Source: Proales similis
Taxonomy: Eukaryota; Rotifera; Eurotatoria; Ploima; Proalidae
DNA length: 64,000 nt
Reading direction: 5' to 3'
Assembly (NCBI GenBank): GCA_019059635.1
Contig: JAGVRJ010000002.1
Coordinates: forward strand, 2,852,001-2,916,000
This document shows, in pieces, positions 55,599 to 64,000 of this stretch; the first letter of the stretch is position 1; every line of letters begins with the position of its first letter. The translations under genes and the position numbers were made by a program. The notes under the pieces are model-generated. The model was given only the letters and a program-made list of their open reading frames with translations, searched no databases and was not told where the DNA came from.

Positions 55599-56189
55599 GC
55601 GCTTCTGCCTCGTGACCGACGGCTCTGTCCATTGCTGCTTGCTGATGCTGCTGTGCAATCGTTCTCTGTTCACTGTCTATCTCTTTTGTTTTCCTTTCGT
55701 CAATAAGGCTCGTCTCGTTCATTGGAACGGCGCAACCGCTTGCCATTGTTCATTCAAGCAATGGCTCGCTACACACTTTTCTATGCTTTCTTGTTGTCTA
55801 TTTTGTTACGCTCTTTTCATATATTTAAACGCTTCGTGCAAATTTTGGAATTAATTTTGGAATCTTTTCACTAAATTGCTAACTGAAAACAAAACCAGCT
55901 CGCTCGCTCGTGCCAACTCAGTGGGATTGCATTCGCATTCGAAAGCAAAGTGCGAGGGGGGCCCAAGAAGTGCATCGTTTGAATTCATGACAACCTTTGA
56001 TGCAGCTAAGGTGTGCCCGACCCTCTCTAAAGAGCGCCTGTAGTTATCGTGAGGCTGGCTCGATAAACACTTTACTTGCTCTATCTTATCGTCCACAAAC
56101 ATAATTTGACCCAATTCAATCCGAGTCATTTAACGAGGGGGTTTGGTTGTGTATTGCATTCATGTCAGAATAGTTCTCATTTGGTCGTC
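55599..56189. other. Gap between delta-catenin and HAAO
   Basis: 591 bp with the delta-catenin 3' UTR and the HAAO promoter. The HAAO frame is open upstream of its ATG, but the residues show no similarity to the family. Nothing else seen. Confidence 0.5.
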
Positions 56190-57095
56190 ATGTCAAAAGA
56201 AACCGGTCCATCCCAGCTTGAAGTGATCAATGTTGCCAAGTGGCTCAGCGATAACCAGCACTGCTTTCAGCCGCCTGTCTGCAACAAGCTTATGCACAAT
56301 GAGCAGCTCGTCATAATGTTCGTCGGTGGTCCCAACCAGCGCGAGGACTATCACATCGAGGAAGGCGAGGAGATGTTCTATCAGATCAAAGGCGACATGT
56401 GTGTCAAGATACTCGAGCGTGGCGTGCATCGTGACGTTCACATTCGAGAAGGAGAACTTTTCATACTTCCGGCTCGTGTTCCTCACTCGCCACAGCGAAC
56501 GGCCAACTCGATCGGGCTCGTGATTGAGCGCAAACGCCTCCAAAGCGAACTGGACGCCGTTCGATGGTTCTGTCCAGACTCGCCTCAAATTCTTTACCAG
56601 CGGCTATTTTATTGCTCCGATCTGGGCAAAGATTTGCTTCCGATTATAAACGGATATTTCGCCTCTGAACAGTTCCGGACTAAAATTCCATCGAGCGAAC
56701 CGGCACCTGAGCTTCCGTTCGAACTGAACCAAGTGGAGCTGAGCGCCGAGCAACACGGACCGTACGCTCTCTCACGCAAGTTGGCAGCAGACTCTCAGCA
56801 GAGTTCGATTAACCTAACACCAAGTGAACTGCGCCTCCAGTTCGACATTCGAGTGCTGAAAAGAGGCCAACACGAGCTCAAGTCCAGCACGAGAGATGGC
56901 CAGCTGTCTGTTTGGCTTTGGCAATTGAGCGGCACAAGTGAATTGAGTCTAGAGCCCAGTGGCGAGCATGTTGCTCTCTCGACGAGCGACTCGCTGATGC
57001 TCAGAATGGATGAGTTTAATCGAGTCATAGTTCGAATCGAAGATGAAAACGCTCAGCTACTCCAGGTGATCCAAGACCCCGGGCGGCAATTTTGA
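56190..57095 (+). CDS. HAAO: 3-hydroxyanthranilate 3,4-dioxygenase
   Basis: An intronless gene of 301-302 residues (human 286). The cytosolic iron enzyme opens the ring of 3-hydroxyanthranilate in the kynurenine pathway, giving the precursor of quinolinate and NAD. The N-terminal cupin is highly conserved: FQPPVCNKLMHNEQL, GGPNQREDYHIEEGEEMFYQ and LPARVPHSPQR. The iron ligands correspond to His55, Glu61 and His99. The C-terminal half is more divergent but keeps VWLWQLSG and the terminal TQDP-like IQDP. The start at 56190 (TCATGTC) gives the usual N-terminus with a short extension. The gene is absent from well-studied insects, which helps place this genome. Confidence 0.95.
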   Translation: MSKETGPSQLEVINVAKWLSDNQHCFQPPVCNKLMHNEQLVIMFVGGPNQREDYHIEEGEEMFYQIKGDMCVKILERGVHRDVHIREGELFILPARVPHSPQRTANSIGLVIERKRLQSELDAVRWFCPDSPQILYQRLFYCSDLGKDLLPIINGYFASEQFRTKIPSSEPAPELPFELNQVELSAEQHGPYALSRKLAADSQQSSINLTPSELRLQFDIRVLKRGQHELKSSTRDGQLSVWLWQLSGTSELSLEPSGEHVALSTSDSLMLRMDEFNRVIVRIEDENAQLLQVIQDPGRQF

Positions 57096-57411
57096 AGACA
57101 CACACACACACACTTGTGAATGCACTTGTCTTTTAATTCGCTTCTCGCTTCATTTGAAGTTTATTTTAAATTAAAAATAGTCGCCAAGAAGAAAAAAGAA
57201 GAGAAAAGAGAAACACACATAAATAAATAATGGGTGAATGCGGGGCGTTTAGGGAGAGTAAAGGCCGCCTAGGGCGGACTTGGAATAAAGATGAATGCAA
57301 ATAAATCACTTATAAAGGGCTGAGTGCCAAGCAAATGATCGGTTTTGGTTGACTTTTATTCATTGCGAACGTGAAATGACGAGCAGCTGCTCTTGTTTGA
57401 ATTACTCGTTT
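57096..57411. terminator. Convergent 3' region of HAAO and VPS26
   Basis: 316 bp. AATAAA at 57222-57227 and 57284-57289 fit HAAO. TTTATT at 57355-57360 fits VPS26, 52 nt past its stop. A short AC repeat lies at about 57098-57113. Confidence 0.6.
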
Positions 57412-58745
57412 CTACTCTTCTTGGTTGGCTTTGTTGTTGGGCGAGAATGGATCGTCCTCGTCGTCCGACTTTTCGCCCTCGTCTTGCGCTCCATTCTCTT
57501 CTGTGATCGGCTCGCTAATGGCCGATTGAATTTTGGCCTTGCCAGAAGAGCTCTTCATCTGATTTGTGTATCTGTTGGCCGCTGCTTTCTGACTGTCCAG
57601 CTGCTCTTGTTCAGATTCGTATATATGCATATCGTCTGTTCGCTCTTGCTTTGACTTGTACATGTCAGCCTTTCGCCAGAGAGTGACCTCCTGCTGCTTA
57701 AAGTAGCGTCGCTCCTCTTCGTCGATGAGCACCAGGTTAAGGTAATAGCGGCAAGAGAATTTCTTCTCCACGTCGCGCATTGTCGGCGTAAGGTTGGAAT
57801 AGGCCGATAGGAACAGCCGGATCGGAATGGACTCGCCTTTGACCGGCGCTCCGTCCATTATTTCATATTTGGCAATCGTGTCGGTGTCGCTCTGCACATT
57901 GTCGCCGATCGTCTCTCGTTTCAATATCGACAGCTCCATGTACTTTACTTTGATGCGCACGAGCAAGAAGTAAATTTTGCCGATGATCACGTCCCGCAAA
58001 TGATACTTTGACTTGTTGTACTCAAATTCGATGTGAAGGCAGTCTTCGATGCCGACCTCCATTTTAATGCTCGAGTTGGTGTCCGGATAGGCGGACAGTG
58101 CATGCACATAGAACTCTTGCTCTTTGGTTATGTTTGTGAAGCGTCGAATGATTGTCAAGCGAAGGAAATATCTGCTCGAGTCGGTCGAACGGTCAGAAAG
58201 CGACCAGTGCAAAACAGAGAAGCGAGCAGACTACCTGAGTTTGACGTTTGAGCCGTGATAGCTCTCGTGCGGCTTGTCGACCGTGTTGAACATAAAGTCA
58301 ATCGACATGTTCTCGCTTATTTCGCCCGGATACTGAAGGAATTTGGACAATGAGAGAAACGAGTGGTGATTGCTACGGTCATAGTAGAGGTCAATTTGTC
58401 CGACCAATTCAAGTCGAATGCCCTGATGCTCTATCTTGGTGCCGGGCTTTTTCAGTTTTATGTGAATCTGCAATCACCAGCCGCAGTTAGATTCACTTCA
58501 CTTGTTCGATGTAAGAGAAAATAGAAACTTGCCGTCCCGCCGACATCTTCGCCGTCATAATAAACAAGCTGCTCGGTCGGTTTTCCGTCCTCAGTTATTT
58601 CCACTGATTTCCTCTTGCCTGCTTTATCCAGTTCAAATTCAATATCACAGGTTGGTCCGAAGCCAAACAAACTCTTTTCAAACGAGAAGCAATCACATCA
58701 GTCTTCTGTGGGCCTTTTCTTCCGAAACCGTTTTTCACTTACCAT
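57412..58745 (-). CDS. VPS26: Retromer subunit VPS26
   Basis: Four exons (58743-58745, 58533-58673, 58235-58467, 57412-58171) give 378 residues. VPS26 is the arrestin-fold subunit of retromer, which recycles cargo from endosomes to Golgi or plasma membrane. Matches include [35 protein letters not shown], then [60 protein letters not shown]-like [19 protein letters not shown] and [12 protein letters not shown]. The first coding exon is only the ATG, followed directly by GTAAGT; this restores the family N-terminus MSLFGFGP. The second intron (58468-58532) has a GC donor with GCAAGT. The C-terminal tail is about 50 residues longer than human VPS26A and is acidic. Confidence 0.95.
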
Positions 58746-59281
58746 TTTGCCTTTGAGCCGATTCGATGCGTCTCAGCTTGTGCTTCAAGTCCGTGCTCCA
58801 ACGCTTTTTTAAATTTGCAAATTTAATGGAAATTCCGAAAAGATCAAAGTTCGAAATGCAACGATGAAATGTGAAGGAAGAAAGGAAGCGAGCGATGCTC
58901 TTCAACTAGTTTTCTCTGCGCCACAAGACGTACAAGCGAGTAAAATAGGCGAATAAGCGGTTGATGCTGGCCTAGTTGCCCTGCAGCTGGTCTTGTGACA
59001 GTCAGTGATCATTAATTAAAAGGGCCGCTAGCAAACATACTTGCAAGCACAAAAGTCGTTCGGCTGGCATATCGTACGGGCGGCAAATAGAGAACATGCG
59101 TTTGTTTTCGTCTCGCTGCCGCAATTGTTAAGCTGAGTCTGAAATGCAGCTCTGATCGCAACGAGCAAGTAACTAAGGCGAACAATTCAGAACAAGCGCT
59201 CTTTTACCGGACCGTCTCAACTTCAATCTCAGCGCGCCGATCGGCTTTTCGAATACACGTTCACAGACCTAAGCAGCGATC
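58746..59281. promoter_or_regulatory. Divergent VPS26 / PFDN5 intergenic region
   Basis: 536 bp between two divergent starts. No TATA box or coding sequence noticed. Confidence 0.5.
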
Positions 59282-59755
59282 ATGTCTAAAGGCGAACAGG
59301 AAATGATTGACATTAGCCGCCTGTCGCTCCAGCAACTCGAGCAGCTCAAAAATCAGCTCAACCAAGAAGTGAATGTGCTTCAAGAGTCTCTGTCGCGCCT
59401 CAAAATGGTGCAGCACAGCTTCGCCAGCTCCGAGACTGCTCTCAACCAGCTCAAGAGCCTCGAAGAGAACAAGACCATCCTGGTGCCCATGACTGGCTCG
59501 CTCTATGTGCCCGGTGAGCTTGTGTCAAGCGACAAGGTCATGGTCGACATTGGCACCGGCTACTACGTTCAAAAGAGCTTGGACGAGGCGAAGAAGTATT
59601 TCGAGAAGAAAATCGCCTTCATTAGCAAGCAGATTGAGCAGCTGCAGCCAGTGTTGCAGCAAAAGGCCGTTGCTCGAGAAGAGCTGCACGAGGCCTTCCA
59701 GCAAAAGCTGCAAATGCAAATGGCTGCTCAACGCGCTCTCGCCAGCTCCAAATAA
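59282..59755 (+). CDS. PFDN5: Prefoldin subunit 5
   Basis: An intronless gene of 157 residues (human 154). An alpha-class prefoldin subunit of the hexameric cytosolic chaperone that hands actin and tubulin to CCT. Two coiled-coil helices flank a central hairpin region: LSLQQLEQLKNQLNQEV at the N-terminal helix, ILVPMTGSLYVPGEL and VMVDIGTGYYVQKSLDEAK in the middle, then a Gln-rich second helix from about residue 110. This matches PFDN5 rather than PFDN3. ATG context is ATCATGT. Nothing unusual in length or motif. Confidence 0.96.
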   Translation: MSKGEQEMIDISRLSLQQLEQLKNQLNQEVNVLQESLSRLKMVQHSFASSETALNQLKSLEENKTILVPMTGSLYVPGELVSSDKVMVDIGTGYYVQKSLDEAKKYFEKKIAFISKQIEQLQPVLQQKAVAREELHEAFQQKLQMQMAAQRALASSK

Positions 59756-60009
59756 AACCCCAAGCAAGCAACAGCATCACTCAGCATATTTATAAAAAAA
59801 AAAAGAAACATGAACGAAACAAGAGCCATTTTGCATTCGCTTCCCGCATTCTTTATTTGCAGCTCCGAAAGTTCTCATCTCTAATAAACTGCTCCTCAGT
59901 CGAACACTCGTTTTGGACGCATCTTCTAACAGCTGCGATTCAATTTCAAAATCAGACAAAAAACAAGCAGCAGAGGCCTTGGATGAATCTAGTTAGAGGT
60001 CTCTTAAGA
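59756..60009. other. Convergent gap between PFDN5 and the secreted cysteine-rich gene
   Basis: Contains an A-run at about 59792-59804 and the two 3' UTRs. No gene seen. Confidence 0.45.
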
Positions 60010-60610
60010 TCAAGTCAAAGGTTCGTTGACTGACCATATCGCATCAGTTGGACATCGGGCCGTAGATGCCAGGTAGCAGCAGACCGGCAAAGAGTACGAT
60101 CTCATCTCACAGCAGTGTCCGTTGCTGATCGCTTCAAAGTCTTTCTGATCGGATTTCAAATAGCAGGAGATGGCACGTTGGCCGTTTGAGTAGCAGTCGT
60201 AGCCGCTCTGGTTAGAGTCTAATTCGGGATGAGTGAGAGAGGCAGGGGGGTGTTTAAACAAATTGAAAACTGAGGATCAAGGGCGTCGCGTTTACTGTTT
60301 CGAGTGTATCTCTCACTCAGCAGCAGTCGGTCGTAGTCGTTGGATCCTCTCATGAGCGGAAAAGGACTCAGAGGCCTGAAGACGCCTGTTTGAAGAGCGA
60401 CAGGCTGATGTTGAAGATTTCGCAACGAGTTAGATTCAAAATCGTTTCTAAACCATGGCAGCCAAGAAGCGCTTTGAAATTGATGGTGACGGCGTCGAGA
60501 CGAGCATTCTGCGATCGGGGCTCATGTTTACTCATTTTCCAATTTCCTTTGCAAGGATAAGAGATACCTGCAGCTGCGATTAGAATCAGAATCCAGAATT
60601 TATTCAACAT
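60010..60610 (-). CDS. Predicted secreted cysteine-rich protein, unrecognised
   Basis: Three short exons give a predicted secreted protein of about 150 residues. Exon 1 (from 60610) encodes a signal peptide, MLNKFWILILIAAA. A 48 nt intron (GTATCT donor, acceptor in CATGAG) leads into exon 2, which opens APIAECSSRRRHH and contains GVFRPLSPFPLMRG and LLLSERYTRN. A GTAAAC donor and the acceptor at ATTAG near 60226 lead into exon 3 with GYDCYSNGQRAISCYLKSDQ, GHCCEM, PVCCYL and ARCPTD, ending at 60010. Eight cysteines remain in the mature form, seven in the last 65 residues with two CC pairs, so four disulfides are possible. I do not recognise the family; a hormone, antimicrobial or matrix role would be guesswork. 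The first acceptor is weak, so exon 2 entry is the least certain part. Confidence 0.6.
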
Positions 60611-61761
60611 CGAGTCCAGCAGGTCGCTTTTGGTATTCGCATGAAAAGAATCGAAAGATCAGGCCGCACCAGCTAATCGAGGTCGCACATCTCGGCCAAT
60701 CACTGATCAAGGTAAAGAGACTGCCGCTTCAAATTCAAGTGGAATTGAGGTCAACATTGAATTTGGTCTATTTTTGCCTTTCAATCGCGCCATTCCCTGT
60801 TCAAGGTAAATTCAATAGTCAAAGAGTGGACAAACTGATAAAATGCGTCAGGTGCGGGCTATTGAATTGAATAAGTGAGCTGTTCGTGCAAATTGGTATT
60901 TGCTCTCATAATAATTGCTCAGAGCAAACAGCTGAGCTGAGCCGATGCATGTTTGGTTAATTTTGACTTGTCAGAAGAATATATTATGAGGCCGAGGCCA
61001 CGCCTTGTTCGAAAGATCGAGTGTTCACTTGGCTCGGTCTCTGCTCCAATCATGACGATCGTGGTTTGGAAGGCTCGAGCCGGCTAAGCTCACGAGCTCA
61101 TCATCGTGTACCCTTTCGTGTGTGTGTGCCGATTTATGATAGTGTGCATGCATGAGTGTGTGTTATGTGTGCTCGCCCTCTTATGAATTTCATGCCAACA
61201 CGAATGGTTTGTGCCAAGCCTCTCACCTCGTTCATTTGTGCTGCGATGTGTGCTCATCTAACTCGCGCAGCATTCACTCACACGGGGGGCGAGTATGGCT
61301 CCCAAGCAAGTTACGCTACAAAAAATAAATTATCATAATTCTTCTTTATTAAACAAAGGCGCTCCGCTCGCCGATTGAAACTTGCTCTGCGACGGCATGC
61401 GGCGCGGGCGGGCGGGTGTGGTGGTGATGGTGGTAGTGGTGGTAGCGGCGGCGAGAGTGTCGATTCATGCATAATGTTGTTCTCAGAGATGGTGGTAGTG
61501 ATGGTGAGTGACATGTGCTCTCAGTTCGATTCGAGCTGGGCGAATGAATTTAGCCAGTGGCTGACGAGAAACAACCGCCGGTTTGCGAGAAGAGAGCAGA
61601 AAAATTCAAGAAAGAACATTCCAATCGCCTGTGCTCATGTTCAATCTAAAACGGCCTAGATCGATCAATGAAGGCGCTCAAGCCGTCCTAGATGCTCGTC
61701 CCATTCTAGCCGCCTAAGTAGTCTCTCAGCTAGCAAGCGCCAACATACGCACGACCGACCA
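60611..61761. promoter_or_regulatory. Divergent region between the secreted cysteine-rich gene and the BICRA homologue
   Basis: 1.15 kb. GT-rich near 61120-61170 and an imperfect GGT tract at 61420-61450. The 61156-61338 and 61375-61659 frames cross these simple repeats and are not called as genes. Confidence 0.5.
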
Positions 61762-64000
61762 ATGAACATTCAGCAGAGCGATGAGTTTGCCTTGTGTTCC
61801 AACTCGCTCGCAAACAATATTCATTTGAACGGACCGATTGGCGCTCGAGCACAAGTAAGCAATGTGGCCCCGGGCGCCGCAACTCAGGGCACGTTCTACG
61901 TGCTTCAGTCGACAGGCCAGTCCGACGCTGCCATAAGACTCGACCCAGCAGCAGCCCACAATCCTGCCCGTATTCTCATACAGCCAACCGGTCACCATCA
62001 CCATCATCAGCAGCAACAACAACAGGCGCCGCCCCAACAGCAGCAGCAACAGTATTCAACTGGCCAGGCGGCCTATATAATTCAACAGCCAAACACCACA
62101 TCGAATCAAATCTATCTGAATATAAATAACAAAATAGTACCTATCCAGTCAGTGAGTCTTAAACCGGCGCTTGCCACTGGGACCAATGGCGGTCTAGTGC
62201 AAGCGCCAGTGCTGAACGCTCGACCGCCGGACGAACAGCCTGCCAAAATGAGCAGCAATCTAAGTGCTGAAATAACCGAAAAAATGAAGCTACTCGAACA
62301 AATTCAAGGACAGCTGAAGCTGCTTCAGGCAAAGCTGAACGGTGGCTCTCACACTCATCAGAGCTCGTTTACCATGCAGCAAATCCAGGCGGTGCTCAGC
62401 TTGTCAGAGCAAGAGCAGCTGCAAAAACTACTCAACCAACGTCGAACAGTTCATGCAGAGATTCAAGATCTGCAGAAAAAGCTACTTACACCAGGCGGCA
62501 ACTCTCAGCCGGTCGTGGTCACACCGAGCAGCACGAGTGTGCCTACAAGTGCGCCAGCCACCATCAGTCTAAACAAAGCGCAGCTCATTCAACTTGTGGT
62601 CTCCAAAATAACTGCGCTGAGCAAGCAAGAGTCGACGCAGCAGCAGACGAGCATGTCTCCGGCCGAGCTCGACCAGCTCTCCAAACTCTACGAGCTAAAG
62701 AATCTTGTCGAAAAAGAGCCCAGCGGCGTGTCGAACAATCAGAATCTGATTCGACTACTCGGTCAGACCGGTATATTGCGATCGAAGCAGACGCCAGCTC
62801 AACAGCAGACGCCGCCGACCTCGACCACGAGCAGCCAGAACACGCAGACCATCAAGCTGAGCGAGCTGAGCCTCGAGGACAAAATGAAACTCAACGAGCT
62901 GATCAAGAAGCAAATAGAGCAGCTTAGAGGCGCAGGCCAAAACGGCGAACGGCTCGCAATGCTGCTCAAGAAACAGTCAGAAGTCGAAAAGGCGATTGAA
63001 CAGCAAGAGGCGATCGCGGCAGCGGCCAACAGGCCAAAACCGACGCCGTTGAAGATACGCAACGTGCTGTCGGGTCCTCCATCCAGTCCTCAGACGGCCA
63101 AGCCAATCACTCCCCTACGCACACTAGTCATAAACAATCCAGCGCCTTCTGTTCCTGTGGCGGCGGCGGCGCCCAAAGTAGAGCCCGCCCAGCTTCGACA
63201 GCATCACTATCCCCGGCTGCAGTTCAAATGCCTGAATTTTGACGAGCTCGCGCAGCAAGGCATCATCACCAAACAGAGCGACCGGCTCACAATCACTCTA
63301 CTCGAGCAGCTCGACAGTCGAGTGAACGAGTTAGGCAACAAGCAACAGCAGCAGACCTTTCTCGCCAATCAAACTCGTCTGGTGCAAAAGTACTTAGAAC
63401 AGCAGCGAACATTAAAGTCGACAATTCGCAATCGTATCCGCGAGCAGCTTCATCGTGACCAGCAAGAAGCGTTGAGCACTGACGTTCGCACTCCGTTTGT
63501 GGACCGCTCGGACGCGGTCAAACGACTCTCTCGTTTCCATGTCTTCCAACATACCAAATTCGAGCCGAGCGAGACCGACTCGCTTAAATGTAAGTGCAAG
63601 CTCACTATTCGCTGAGCACTAGAACCAAATAAGTCTCTTGTCTCCAATCTAGTCGACGACACATTCGAACAAACATCTGAACGCCTTAATCGTATTGCGG
63701 ATGCAATGAAAAAACGCTTTCACTTGTTTCAACTTCGCTCGATGCAGGTATGGGAGCTGTTCGACCAGGCCGACTAATGTGTGGCTCATTAAAATCTCAA
63801 AAACAGAAAGAAACCGAGTGCTCCGAGGAGACGTTGATGCTGAAAATGTTCGTGGACGGCCTGCGCAACGATAAAAGGGAAGAGCCGGCGCCAGGCGACG
63901 ACGAGCAACAGCAGCGAGGAGTTAAACGAGAACACGTGCCCGACAGTCCGGCCGACGAAGGCCACGAACAAAAGAAACGAGCGAGCGAGGACAGCGAGCT
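61762..64000 (+). CDS. BICRA: BICRA / GLTSCR1 homologue, ncBAF chromatin-remodelling subunit (runs off the right edge)
   Basis: Three exons are visible: 61762-63589, 63653-63747 and 63807 to the edge, all in phase. GLTSCR1/BICRA defines the non-canonical BAF (GBAF) SWI/SNF complex with BRD9. The N-terminus is Gln- and His-rich (HHHHH then a Q run). Repeated amphipathic Leu/Gln segments follow, for example MQQIQAVLSLSEQEQLQKLL and LNELIKKQIEQLRG. The GLTSCR1 domain is at about residues 490-640: RLQFKCLNFDELAQQGI, REQLHRDQQEALSTDVRTPF, DAVKRLSRFHVFQ and, across the intron, FDDTFEQTSERLNRIADAM. The last visible part is acidic and Lys-rich and continues outside the window. Bromodomain-interacting partners are not inferable from sequence here. 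Confidence 0.88.

Overview
The window is nuclear DNA from an animal with a compact genome. It carries 22 protein-coding genes on both strands. No rRNA, tRNA, CRISPR array or transposon was recognised. Most introns I could resolve are about 45-75 nt; the two clear exceptions are a 2.75 kb intron in the delta-catenin gene and one intron of about 0.2 kb in the Tudor gene. Several long genes have no intron in their coding region (DMSR-type GPCR, ABCF1, BET bromodomain, CDT1, Wntless, Twist, HAAO, PFDN5). Twist, delta-catenin, Wntless and a DMSR/myosuppressin-receptor-like GPCR point to a bilaterian, most likely a protostome. A 3-hydroxyanthranilate dioxygenase gene argues against a typical insect. 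I cannot name the species.

Layout. 1-12971 is all minus strand: an ABCA-type transporter cut by the left edge, an SLC7 cationic amino acid transporter, the DMSR-like GPCR, a TRUB2-like pseudouridine synthase homologue and LETM1. ABCF1 (plus) starts head-to-head with LETM1. ARFRP1 and SURF2 (minus) follow, then a long BET protein (plus) diverges from SURF2. 24.8-29.3 kb holds an orphan LRR membrane protein and a MARVEL-type tetraspan protein (minus). 30.1-35.8 kb is an 11-exon RRM plus multi-Tudor gene. CDT1 (minus) and Wntless (plus) share a 238 bp divergent promoter. A CtIP/RBBP8 homologue, Twist, a delta-catenin/p120 gene ending in DSWV and HAAO follow on plus. VPS26 (minus), PFDN5 (plus), a novel secreted cysteine-rich protein (minus) and a BICRA/GLTSCR1 homologue (plus, cut by the right edge) close the window.

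There is no operon. The genes mix housekeeping (ABCF1, LETM1, ARFRP1, VPS26, PFDN5), genome maintenance (CDT1, CtIP), chromatin (BET, BICRA), piRNA-type biology (RRM-Tudor) and development or signalling (Twist, Wntless, delta-catenin, DMSR). Six gene pairs start head-to-head. Gene models were built by hand from GT-AG or GC-AG junctions. For TRUB2, ARFRP1, the Tudor gene, CtIP, delta-catenin and VPS26 I summed the exon lengths, and each gives an intact reading frame.

Items most worth a second look: a TRUB2 homologue with Glu where the catalytic Asp is expected; a 1617-residue RRM plus multi-Tudor protein in which only two Tudor cores look intact; three GC-AG introns; an apparent frameshift in SURF2; and an unrecognised secreted cysteine-rich protein.
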